The position numbers were made by a program, and so were the translations under genes. Source: Diatrype stigma (lineage: Eukaryota > Ascomycota > Sordariomycetes > Xylariales > Diatrypaceae). From it: a DNA stretch of 64,000 nucleotides. Where the stretch lies: NCBI GenBank assembly GCA_022225965.2, contig JAKJXP020000003.1, positions 434,001 through 498,000 on the forward strand, given 5' to 3'. The notes below the pieces were generated by a model. The model did no database searches. It was given only the letters and a program-made list of their open reading frames with translations, and was not told the origin of the DNA. The stretch's first letter is position 1. Each line of letters starts with the position of its first letter. Shown piece after piece: positions 11,709 to 22,619 of this stretch.

Positions 11709-11872
11709 TATTATTTATGCAGCTAGCAGAATTAAACCCGATTTTATAATACGGTTTTATAAGCCTTAAGGTTTTATATTAATAAGTATATTATTTTTTT
11801 AAAATCTTATTATAATTAACTTACGATTTTTTATTATTTTAATATAATAAAAATTAATAAGTTAATAAAAGC

Positions 11873-11928
11873 TAATACGAATCTTAAAGGGCTTTAAATT
11901 TTAATTAGCCCTTAATTAATAGGGTTTA
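11873..11928 (+). repeat. Left fragment of the gypsy 5' LTR
   Basis: Aligns without gaps with 37995-38050 of the 3' LTR, from TAATACG to GGGTTTA. It stops exactly where the Helitron begins. The TSD AAAGC precedes it. The start TA is probably a mutated TG. Confidence 0.9.
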
Positions 11929-11931
11929 TTT

Positions 11932-12028
11932 TAACCGGAGGTTATTTTATAAAGATAATGTAATACGGAAATTATGTCCAGAAATTTAGGCTTGGGAAAT
12001 ACCTCGAACGTTTTTGCCTACGATTAAT
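11932..12028 (+). repeat. Left subterminal inverted repeat of the Helitron
   Basis: 97 bases, reverse complement of 21869-21965 with about nine mismatches, nearly all of C-to-T / G-to-A type. It starts TAACCGGAGG three bases inside the 5' end. In Helitron2-type elements such repeats are thought to mark the ends for the transposase. Confidence 0.85.
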
Positions 12029-12340
12029 TAAATCCGTTACGTTTGCTTTAGCAATTAATTAAGCCAATTAATTCCGTTTTGCTAGCCAATTAATCTTTAT
12101 TTCTTATAAGTATTATATATAAATAATAACAAAACCCATTTATTTTATACGTACGGCTAATAATATTATTATATTTCCGGGTTTTATTTAAGTTTATTTT
12201 AATTTGCTTATAATTTGTTTTAATTTGTTTTAATTTATTTATAACCTTTTTATAGCCTGCCTTAATTTGCTTGCATATTTTATTATATTACTAAACCATT
12301 TTAGCTTTTTTTAGAAATTTTTTTATTTTTTTCTATAATT

Positions 12341-12650
12341 CATTCGTAATATATTACGATTTTTTTATTTCCATTCGTAATTTATTCGCAATGCATTACG
12401 ATCTTTTTATTTTTATCCGTAATTCATTCGTAATATATTACGATCTTTTTATTTTTATTCGCAATTCATTCGTAATACATTACGATCTTTTTATTTTTAT
12501 CCGTAATCCATTCGTAATGCATTACGATTTTTTCATTTTTATCCGTAATTTACCCGTAATGTATTACGGCTTTTTCGAGTTTTATATGCGACCCATTCGT
12601 AATGCATTATGGCTTTTTCGAGTTTTATGCGCGACTTATGCATAATTCTT
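12341..12650. repeat. 42-bp minisatellite with palindromic core, seven units
   Basis: ATTACG recurs at 12353, 12395, 12437, 12479, 12521, 12563 and 12606, a strict 42-base period that becomes 43 at the end. Each unit pairs an 8-base arm with its complement; the best core is TCGTAATGCATTACGA, a perfect 16-base palindrome. Because 42 is divisible by three, the plus strand reads as an open 14-residue repeat (YDLFIFIRN...), which I regard as a by-product. Confidence 0.9.
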
Positions 12651-13018
12651 TTAAATTTTATATATAGCCTTTTCGTTATAATACAACGCATTATAGGTTT
12701 TTCGAAACCTATTTACGGCTTATATATAACTTTTTCGAATTTTATTAATATAAATTATTTTATAAATTCCAAGGTTTGCTATATTTATTAATAGTTTTAA
12801 TTATTAAATTAATTTATTTATAAGCGATATTTGCATATTTTTATTTAAAAATGCCTTTTTTGTTATAATTATATTTTATAAAACGTATATATATTTATAT
12901 TTTTATTTCGAATTAGTATTAATTTTGTTTTATTATATAGGCATTTTATTTTTATATCGCAATAAATAATCTTTTTCGTATTGCTTTTGGATATACGGTC
13001 TTTTAATCTTTTAATTTT

Positions 13019-13500
13019 TTTTAATTTGGTTTTTTCCAATTAATTTCTTTTTAGCCAGTTCCTTTTTAGCCAGTTCCTTTCCAGCTAGCTCCTTTTTAGC
13101 CAGCTTCTCTTTAATTAGCTCCTTTTTAGCCAGCTCCTTTTTAGTTAGCTTCTATTTAGCCGGCTCTTTTTTAGCCAGTTTCTTTTTAATTGGCTCCTTA
13201 ATTTTTGGCTTTTCAGTAGCCGGCTTCTTTTTAGTTAGTTCCTTTTTAATTGGCTTTTTAGCAGCTGGCTTTTTAATAGGTGGCTCCTTAATAAGTGGTT
13301 CTTTAATAGGTAACTTATTAGTTTTTGGCTTATTAGTTTTTGGTTTTTTAATAGGTGGCTTTTTAATAGGTGGCTTATTAGTTTTTGGCTTATTAGTTTT
13401 TGGCTTTTTAATAACTGGCTTATTAATCTCTGGATTTTTAGCAGCCAGCTTTTTAGTTTTAGCCCCTGGCCTATCCTTATTTAATTCCTTACTCTTTAGC
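13019..13500 (-). repeat. Lys/Pro-rich low-complexity repeat array
   Basis: Degenerate units of 15-18 bases (TTTTTAGCCAGCTCC-like, then TTATTAGTTTTTGGC) fill the stretch. The minus strand 13152-13502 is open for 116 codons, reading as KKPKTNKP- and KKPPIKK-like repeats. In RIP-mutated DNA an open frame this long may mean that the original coded for a Lys/Pro-rich tail, or only that the repeat lacks RIP-prone Gln and Trp codons. It lies upstream of the Rep-helicase on the opposite strand. Confidence 0.6.
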
Positions 13501-15639
13501 AATTCAGCTACGCCATTTATTTAAATCCAATCGACGTTATATAAATCTAACTTACGGAATACTTAATAATATGTATTATCGTAATGGATAGGTTTAAAAT
13601 AATTTATTTCGTATAACTGCCGTTCGTTTTAAATAGTACATTATTTAATAAAATTACCGGTTACGGCGACGTTATCAAAAAAAGCCGTCGCAAATTCCGA
13701 TATTATTTAATTTACGGGCTAAATTAAATTTTAATAACGATACGTTTTAATTAAGTTTAAAAAACGAATCGATATTATAAATTTCCTTTTAAGTTTAATT
13801 TTATTTTATTTCTAATTATTATTTGCCTTTTTTATTTTTTGTTATTTTAAGCTTTCCAAATTTATTAATAAAATAATCTTTTAATTTAATATTGCTAAAA
13901 ATACGGCTACGTTAATATATTTAATTTGCTTTTTTGCCGTTTTTATTATTTTTTAATTTGATTATGGCATTATTTATTTTTTAATTGCGTAATAAGCCGC
14001 GTAATAAGTCGCGTAATCGTTCGTTTAATCGAATTATTCGAATTATTCGTATTTTTGTTTCGGTTAGTTATTACGTAACGCTTAAACGTATATCGACGTT
14101 AATATTAAAATTAACGCCATAATTTTTCCAATTATAACATATTAGTTTTAATCGTAATTTATAGGCCTCTTTCGATTTTTCGTTTCCTTTACTTTTTAAG
14201 CGAATTCGAATGCGAAAACGAAAACGATTTCGAATACATAATTATGCGTTTTTTCGGACAATTAAACGTAAATAGCGGCAATAAATTCGATTTTCAAAAT
14301 ATCGTAATTTCGACGAAAAGCCGATATAATATAAAGGTAACGATTAAAAGCTTGCGTTATTTCTTAAAAACGCAGCTATTAAAAGGCGATTCGACGAGGC
14401 CTTAAAAGCGGAGCAAATGTATTTTTATCCGCGTTATTAATATAAATAGTTCGACGTTAAGTTATTAAGTATAAGTATTTGCATTATTTATTAAATAAAG
14501 AATAATAAGAAATTAATAAATAAGCTTTTTTATTTTTTTGCTAGCAATAATTTAAATTTTAGCGACGTTTTTTTTGGCTTATTCCGTTTAAAGCAATCGA
14601 GGAGTTATTTATTATAAAAGTTTATATTATAATTAATGTTTTTATTATTCGTTTTATTATTATATAACTTAATTAATTAATTAATTTTTTATAGGTTCGT
14701 AATTAATAATATAAATATATGGAACATATTATGTATTTTTTATGCGATATTAATAAGATATATAACGAATTGCCTTTATTTTTAAAGCATTTCGATATAA
14801 TTTTTTTTTTGTCTTAAGAATATCGATAATATTCCAAAAATAAAACGTTAATTTCGCCGGCGGTTTCGTATTCGTCGTTAAATTATATATATGTAATTAA
14901 ATGTTTTCTTTACAAATTATCCGGATTATGCAAATTTTATATTAAATTATTATAACCTATTTTAATTATTTAAAGATGGCGATATTTACGATTTGCTTAA
15001 TATTTACGAAACGAATAAAATATATATAGCGATAAATCCGGACGCGGATTTCGTAAATAAGGCTATTTTAAAAAATATCGATGCATGCGATAAGGCGGTA
15101 GTTTTTAATTTACTTATTAAAACATTTAAATTAAACCGCTTAAAAAAAAATAATAAAAATGATTCGTCGTTTTCGAAACCGAATATATCGTTATAAGCAA
15201 TTTAATTAAACGCTGCTTATTATTTTTTAATGCTATTTATGCGGTAAACCCTTTTTAATGAATTTAATTAATCTTACGTTTTATTTTTTTTTGCGTATTT
15301 TATATTTTATTTTTATAGCAAAGCCGATTTTATTAAGCCTCGATAACGTATTATTAAATATTAAGATTATTTTAATTATATTATACGTTAAAAAGATAGT
15401 CGTTTTATTAAGCATTATATTTTTCGATATATTGCATTAAATATTTTAATACGTAGGCAAATCCGTAATTATAGCCGTTATTTTACGAATAAGGAATTTA
15501 ATTCGTTCATTTTTAAGCGCTAATTATAAAAGGCTTTTGAAAATCCGGATAAGCCTAAAACATAAGTTATTTTTAATTGCATTATCCGGTTTATAAATAT
15601 TATTAAAGGTATTCGTTTTTTTTAATATAAGCATCGGCA

Positions 15640-18600
15640 AAAATTAAAAGCCTTTTTTTATTGCTTAAAACTGCCGTTTACGTTTATTATTTTAAATTCG
15701 GCAAATTTTTATTAATGGAATTTATATCGTTATATATTTAAGTTTAATTAATAAAAGCAATTAAATAAATATAAACGAATAAATTTATTTCGGCGCTTAT
15801 TACGTAAAAATCCTTATATTGCTGCGTAGCATTTCTTTTTTCGGATTACCTTATTTCGAAAGATCGTATTAGCGGAAAAATTTAATTTCGGCGACTTTTG
15901 GTACCGCTTTAAATGGCAGGATCGTAATAACGATTACGTTTATGGATTATATTAATTTAAAAATAGCCCTTTTTCGGATATGGACATATAAAAAGGTCGA
16001 AATATATACGCCAAAATTTGGGGCTATTATATTATTGCCATAAATCCTAAGCCTTAAGAAATCGGCCGCGGCGATACGAATAGCAATTCGTTATATATTA
16101 ATTTTTTTTATACGGAACTTACGTAATAATAATTAAATAATATCGTAAATCGCTATTAACGTTATAAATATTTTATTACGTATTATTTTCGGATTATTAA
16201 AAAAGCGGCTAACGAGGTTCGAAAAAAAGGCAAGGAATTATTAAATTCCGTTTGTCGCTTTAATTTTTTACGTTTTATACGAAACGAATTTCGCATTATT
16301 AAAATGAAAAATAAGTTTTAATAATTATTTAATGCCATACGTAATAATATTTATTTTAATTAATTTAATTTATTAATAATTATGTCGTAACTAATTAATA
16401 CGGATATTTCTTCGTATATTAATAATGCGGCTATTATTAATTATATAGCCAAATATTACGACAAATCCGAATAATAATTTGCTATATATACTTAAATTAT
16501 TTAATTTATTTTGCTATATATAATTAATAATAATCCTATATTTTCGTTTATTTTTAAATTTATGAATAAACTTATCGAAAAAAGGAATTATTTTGTTTAA
16601 AAGGTTTATTATTATTTATTGCAGCTCCTTTTATAAAAAAATAATCGTATAATACGTAACGTCGATTATTGCCTTTTTGAAAAATATGTTCGAACCCTGG
16701 ACCTTAATAGCGAAAGCGACGAAGTTAAAAAGAGCGTTATAGCTTAAGAAAAGTATAAGCAAAAAAGTGCATATATAAAATACGTTTCGTATTTCGAATT
16801 CGTCGAGCGTTGGAATTTTAAAGGTTAAAACTTTAAAAAGTAGCATATTATTAATACGTAGCCTAAAGTATTGAATTATTTTTTTCGTTATAAGCCTATT
16901 TAAATTTATTAGTAATTTTTTAACTTTTATCGAATAAAGTTATTATTAAATCATTTTTATTATTATATTAACGAATTATTAATTAATAACGAAATTAAAT
17001 TCGATAATTATGTTATAATATATGCATATTATATGTAATATTATATTTATAAAAATGATTATTACGGTACGGTTAATCGAAAAAATATTTAATCCGATAA
17101 TAAAAAGTTCGAGCCTAATTTAAATAATGCGAATAACATTACTTTAAAAAATTAACAATACATTATTCGAATAATGCTAAATTTTTTGTCCGAATAAAAA
17201 AACGTTAAATTGCTTAGTTGCCGTAATATTAATATTAATTACGATTGGTTTTTTTATATTAATCGATACGTTTATAAAAATTTCGTTAGCGGTAATTATT
17301 AAAAAAAGCGCCGCAAAGAATATTCCGACGATTACGATATTAAGAATTTGCCATTAAATATGGTTAAAACCTTAAATTTCGAATAGCGAATTATATATAA
17401 TATAATAATTAATTATTATTAAAGCTTTTTTGCCGGTAATTAATTAAAGTAATTATTATTATACGTTAATGGCAATAATGAAACTAAAAAGTCCTATTTT
17501 ATTAAAATTATATCGTTATATTTTTAATAGTTATTTATAATAAACAAATCGTTCGTAATTCGAATTGCTTTAATTGGCGTAATTAATAATTAAATTAACG
17601 GCCAAATATTGCATTTTTTATTTCGCTTATTTATCGATAGCGAATATAAGTTCTTAATAAAAAATGCTAATTTGTTAAATACTTTATAACGGCGCTTTCG
17701 TAGCGTTTACTTTTTTATTATCGACGAAAAAAGCATATTCGGCTTATAAAACCTAAGCTGAATTAACCGGCGGTTTTAAAAAAAATTTTTTAATCGCCGC
17801 AATAGTTATTTTAACGGCTTAAATATATTACTTATCGGAAATTTCTTTTAATTATTTTCCGTTATAAATAAGCCGTTATATGCTTTTAAGTAATTAATTA
17901 AATATTACGATATTACTAGATACGAATTATATAAAGCCTTTAAACGTTCGGTATTTCTTATTATTATTTAGCGCCAATAAGAATCCGAATAAGTCCGATT
18001 TTATAAAGCTTTATTAAAGTTGTAACAATTTAAGGTTTTTATCGCTTTTTGGAAATTATTAACGTTTAAATGCGTTATAAAGTTTTTTTTTATCGAAATT
18101 GCAAGTTTTAATAATGTTATATGCATTTATTTTATTAAGATTCGTATTAATTAATATAACCATAATTATATAATACGGCTTATAAATTTAATTATTTAGG
18201 TTTATGCCAAATATAAAGGATTTGGTATAAATAAGGCCGCTTTTTTTAATATTAGCAACTTTTTTAAAAGCTTTTTTATTTGCATTAAATACCGGATTAT
18301 GTTAATACGTAACTTATAAGGCCATATCGGTTTTATAAACGAAGCTTAAAATACGGTATACGATATTTCCTGGACTTAAAGCTTAAACGTTATAAATAAT
18401 GTTTTGGAAGTTATTATAATAGCTTTTAATAATTATATTAGCCTGGCATTTGTTGGTTCGAATAGCCGCAAATTTCGTAACGATTAAGGCAAGGTTATCG
18501 TATTTATTTTTCGGATTCGATAAGATTTTATTATAAAAGGTATTATTTATTACCGAAAGCAATTTTTTTTGCTTATTGCATATACCATTATAATGCATAA

Positions 18601-18730
18601 GTTTTAGGGCGTTATTTTGCGTTAAATAGTATACGATATTTCGGATTATAAGTTTATTATTGGATTGTTATATATAGCCGTTTTTAAAGTGTTTATATTA
18701 TAAGGCTTAATATTTAATATTTCATTTAAT
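15640..18730 (+). pseudogene. Helitron Rep-helicase remnant
   Basis: The plus-strand translation, read through RIP stops, shows the two expected halves. The Rep part (about 15.88-16.48 kb) has FWYRFKWQDR at 15890, then DYVYG, then a NYIAKYYDKSE block at about 16436. The family's HxH metal site is YVY at 15935-15943, both His codons changed by C-to-T. The Pif1-type helicase part has a Walker A region near 17466 reading GNNETKKS in place of GxGGTGKS (G-to-A changes), a Walker B IIDEKS near 17715, LIGNFF near 17832, RNL-GHIGFIN near 18310 and the terminal GLLYIAV-KVFIL block near 18660. The original enzyme nicked and unwound DNA for rolling-circle transposition. It is dead now. Confidence 0.88.
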
Positions 18731-20560
18731 TGCGGCCGTTTTTATTATGAAAATAATTATCCGTTTATGTAAATAAAACTTAACAATTATAATATCCATT
18801 TAAAGCATACTTTAATTCGGCCTTTATATGTAATTTATTTTCGGCAATTCCTTATTTATTAGTTTAATAGCGATAATTTTAATAGTAACAATTTTTATAA
18901 TATTAGCTTTATTTCGTAAGAAACTTTTAAATATAAATGCAATAGCTTTTTTTTTTACGGCAATTTTTTGTGCTTTTTATGTTTTTTTTGCCTAGTTTTG
19001 CGTTTTTTTTTTTTACGAATATATATTAAGTATTTCGCCGTTTTGTAATTATAATCGTTTATTTTTAATTTAAATCGTATATGGCTTAATCGTAATTAAG
19101 TTAATGTTTTCGTCGTAAATATTTGGCTTATCGTTTTTTTTAATTCGGAATTTTGCGAATATGTTATTTTTAAAGGTACATGTTTTTTTTAGCATTTTGT
19201 AATTTTCGTATTTATATTTTGTAGTATTAATTTTAGGAATAAATTAATAATTATAAAACGGCTATATATAATAAACGTTGGCTTTATATTGCTAGTACGG
19301 CGCAATATTAGGTTATTCATGAATTTAAATATATAAGGCTGTTTTGGCATTTATATTGGTTAATAAGAAATGCATAATTTTGCTTATAAAAAGGCCGATT
19401 TTAATAGCTACGTATATTTCGTATATTTATGCCGGCGATTTTTTATTAATCGTATAGGTCGAAAATAATTAAGGCCCGATTATTATATTCCAGAATTTAA
19501 TATCCGTAATGTTTTATTTAATAAATCGTTTTTGAATTATTTTTATTAAAAACGTAATAATTAAATAAAATAATACTTATATATTATTAATATATAATTT
19601 ATATAAATACGTATAACAAATATATATTTAAATAAAAATAACATTTAATTTAATTAATATCGTAAATTCTTTATAAAAGCGATAAAATTAATAAGGTATA
19701 ATAAAAAGAAATATATCGATTGGTTTTTTAAGAATATCGGTAATTTATTTAATACTGGCATGGTTAATAATGATTTGGGCAAATTTTTGGTTTTTTTTAA
19801 GCGTACGATAAAATGGGCTTTTTTCGATGCTAGGAATAAAAATGTTACGGACAAGCGGCTTAGGTTTTTAATAATGGCTTTTATTGTTAAAAATAAAAGT
19901 ATACGAGGTTCGACGAATCAGCTTTTATATTTTTTCGTTTTTAATTATATTAACAATAGGTCGTGATTTGCGGTTATTTATAATAGCTATTACGTACGAA
20001 AGATTTAATTTAAATGGTAATATATTAAAAACGAATTAAAACTAGCGGATAAAATAAAGTTGCTACATAAAAGGTTAAAGCTTAAAAGTTAAAAATATTA
20101 AGTAAAAAAATTTATTTTATATATTATAATAGGTTTGGCTTATTTAGGTGGCTTATAATTATTTTATTTAAGGTATATATTATGTTTATTATATTATTAT
20201 AATTAAAAAAAATACTAATTGCAATTATTAAAGCTTATTTATGTAATATTTATAAGCTAGATTTTTAGTCAAACTTAATTGATTTATTTATAAGCCAAAT
20301 TTTTAGTTAAACCTGATTTATTTGTTTATTTATTATACCTTTATTGCTAAGTCGTTTTTTTTCGAAAAGTTTATTTTATATTATCGCAATAGTTTATATA
20401 TTATTTGTTTTAATTATTACCATTTATAATTATATCGTTATATTTCGTTATTTATAAGCATTACGATATAAAATTATTTAGCAACTTATTAGTTATAATC
20501 CATAATAATAAAACTTCTTAACGCCAAATTACTAACCATTACGTTTTTTTTGCCGATAAA
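18731..20560. other. Helitron interior, unidentified degraded sequence
   Basis: AT-rich sequence with short frames only. A 68-codon plus frame at 19760-19966 (with FKRTIKWAFFDARNKNVTD) looks protein-like for its length in so AT-rich a context, but I recognise no family. An antisense frame at 19654-19854 is its shadow. It could be part of an accessory Helitron protein or an older insertion. Confidence 0.4.
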
Positions 20561-21090
20561 ACCCTTATTTTTAATTACGACCTAAATATTAATCCTTATT
20601 TTATAAGCAGTAACGATGGATTTTTCCGTAATATTAAGGTATTTAATTATATAAATGCGGCAACCTTTAAGATTCGAATTGCCGAATTATGGCTTGTTTT
20701 AAATTATAAATTCCAATTCGAATGCCTGCTTAAAAATGGAATTAAAAATATAGTTTCGTTTATTACCGAATGCATTAATTCGTTTAAGTTATTATTCGTA
20801 TTCGAAATTAATTCGGAATACGTTATGGAAAGAAATAATAAAACGACATATAATACCAATAAGCCGACGTTTATTTGGATACCGCAGCAGGTATTTTTAG
20901 GCTTATCCGAATATTGGATTAGCGTTTTATATTAAATGCCTTAAAAAATGCTTTTGGTTTTCGATTCGCTGGCAATTCATGATATGTACTAAAAAATTTA
21001 ATAGGTATATTGCGATTTTTAGAAAAGATCCGTTTTAAATAAATCTTATTTTATTATTATCGTTTTTATAAGCAAACTTTCGTAATAAAA
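20560..21090 (+). pseudogene. Unidentified degraded protein-coding segment inside the Helitron
   Basis: From about 20570 the plus strand reads as an almost uninterrupted, protein-like frame of over 120 codons. It contains IRIAELWLVLNYKFQFECLL and, later, FIWIPQQVFLGLSEYWISV, followed by segments broken by TAA at likely Gln codons. Codon choice is constrained to RIP-surviving triplets. I do not recognise the family. It lies between the helicase and the right inverted repeat, so it may be a second Helitron protein or a captured host gene. Confidence 0.45.
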
Positions 21091-21868
21091 TAATAAATGG
21101 ACCTATGGTTTTTGGGTTATTTATTTTTTTAAGGCTTTATTTATGGATTTTTTTTATATAAAGCAATAATATAGTAATAATTACGGTTAAGTTATTACGT
21201 CATCGAATATGCTAGGTAATTGGAAAAGAATAATTAAAGAACATATCGGCCTTAAAAATAAAAAATCGGATAAACGTAATTAAGTAGCCAATAATTAATT
21301 TAATTAATTTATTACCGTTAATTCCGATTTATCGTCGGATATTATTCGTATTTTCCTTTATAAGCGCCAGCTTTCGTTTAGTTCCAGTTTAATATAATAA
21401 TTACGTTGCTTATTTTTTATATTCTTTTAAAGCCGCTTTCGCTAGCCCCTTTTTTAATAGCCCCTTTTTTAATAGCTTCCTTTTTAATAGTTATTATTAA
21501 TGCGGTTCTGGCCGTTTTTGGATTTCGCTTTTCGATTATGACTATTTATGGGCAATAAAAGGCTGGATGTTTTGTATAAATATAAATACTATACGTTTTA
21601 TTTAACATACGGGCTTTCGACCGAATATTTAATAAACGAATTACATTTTTTATTTTCCGTAGGCTAAAAAGAATGGAATTCGTATTTTCGCAATTTTTAG
21701 CGACAGAATAATTAAAAAAATTATAAATACGAATTATATTTATGCGGTAAATTATATTAAATTATTGCGTTTAGGTTTAAAAAAAAATTAACGAAAGGCG
21801 TTATTTATAAAGCTTAAGTTATTAATAATTAATATAATCCTAAGCAAAGAATTATAACAATAAAAACG

Positions 21869-21965
21869 ATTAATCGTAAGCAAAAACGTTCGAGGTATTT
21901 CCTAAGCCTAAATTTCTGGACTTGATTTCCGTATTATATTACCTTTATAAAATAATTTCCGATTA
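21869..21965 (-). repeat. Right subterminal inverted repeat of the Helitron
   Basis: 97 bases complementary to 11932-12028. It lies 175 bases inside the 3' end, so the two inverted repeats are placed asymmetrically, as described for Helentron-type elements. Confidence 0.85.
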
Positions 21966-22068
21966 GGTTCTAACATTTTACGCCAATCCAAAAAATAAGC
22001 AAATAAAATGGCCCAGTAATCCCAAAAAAATCGCCCCGCGCGGGAAATTTTTTTGATCCGGAGAAAAA

Positions 22069-22113
22069 AAAAAAAAGGTCCCCGAAGCTTGCGTAAGGCC
22101 GTACCTTTTTTTT
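22069..22113 (+). repeat. 3'-terminal hairpin of the Helitron
   Basis: AAAAAAAAGGT at 22069-22079 pairs perfectly with ACCTTTTTTTT at 22103-22113 over a 23-base, GC-rich loop. A hairpin shortly before the 3' end is the termination signal in Helitrons. The end itself (TTTTA) lacks the canonical CTRR, either by RIP or because this is a non-canonical type. Confidence 0.7.
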
Positions 22114-22140
22114 CTTTTCGTAGCGGTTAAAAAAATTTTA

Positions 22141-22240
22141 TATCTTATAAATATGTATTAAAGATTTTATTTCCTTTAGTTTTCCATTTAGGATCATTAT
22201 TATTTCATTCACTTTATTTAACCGCATTTGCCTTATGTTA
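22141..22240 (+). repeat. Right fragment of the gypsy 5' LTR
   Basis: Matches 38051-38152 of the 3' LTR, including the shared blocks TTAGGATCATTAT and AACCGCATTTGCC, and ends with TTATGTTA. Together with 11873-11928 it restores one LTR length. Confidence 0.9.
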
Positions 22241-22376
22241 TTTTAATAGCATTTCCTCGTTAATTTGCGGATTTAAAAGTTTATATTATCGTATAAATAT
22301 CCTTTTACCTATAATATACTCCTTTTTGCTAATTTTCTATTTTGCTATGCAAATTCTCGAAAAACTGGATTATTTA

Positions 22377-22561
22377 TATTAATAAATACGTACGTATAAT
22401 TAAAAAAAGCAAATAATAATTAAATAAAACGGTTATATATTAAAATGTTTAAGCTAAGAAAAAGTCTATTTAAAGAACTGCTAACGAAAGCTTGTAATTA
22501 TATAAAATTAACTTGCTTATATAATAGCAACGTATACCAACGCATTAGAATATAACCATTA
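22377..22561 (-). repeat. 3' LTR of copia element II
   Basis: 185 bases. It has lost more C and G than the other LTR; for example, blocks reading GCCTGCAATTATAT in the other copy are GCTTGTAATTATAT here. Confidence 0.9.
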
Positions 22562-22619
22562 TTTATTTTTTTTTTTTTTTTGCGATTTAATCGCGAATTA
22601 TGCCGTCGACTTAATTATA

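Larger units (their letters stand above)
11929..22140 (+). mobile_element. Helitron (Helitron2/Helentron-like), 10.2 kb, inserted in the gypsy 5' LTR
   Basis: The empty site can be read from the intact 3' LTR. The LTR sequence stops after GGGTTTA at 11928 and resumes with TATC at 22141, between an A and a T, with no target duplication; this is the Helitron mode of insertion. The element encodes a degraded Rep-helicase on the plus strand. It has 97-base inverted repeats at 11932-12028 and 21869-21965 (about 91% identical, no gaps), a terminal 9-base inverted repeat (TTTTAACCG at 11929, its complement at 22124-22132), and a hairpin 27 bases from the 3' end. Subterminal inverted repeats are known from the Helitron2 group, including Helitrons described in Fusarium oxysporum. 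It also contains two tandem-repeat arrays and unidentified reading frames. It is RIP-mutated throughout. Confidence 0.85.

Noticed and set aside
12341..12650. CRISPR-like array
   Set aside because: Units are contiguous and nearly identical without variable spacers, and the host is a eukaryote; it is a minisatellite.
11932..21965. TIR DNA transposon with TA target duplication
   Set aside because: The 97-base inverted repeats and flanking TA suggested a Tc1-like or other cut-and-paste element. The LTR junction shows that the inserted unit extends to 22140, and it encodes a Rep-helicase, so the repeats are subterminal features of a Helitron.
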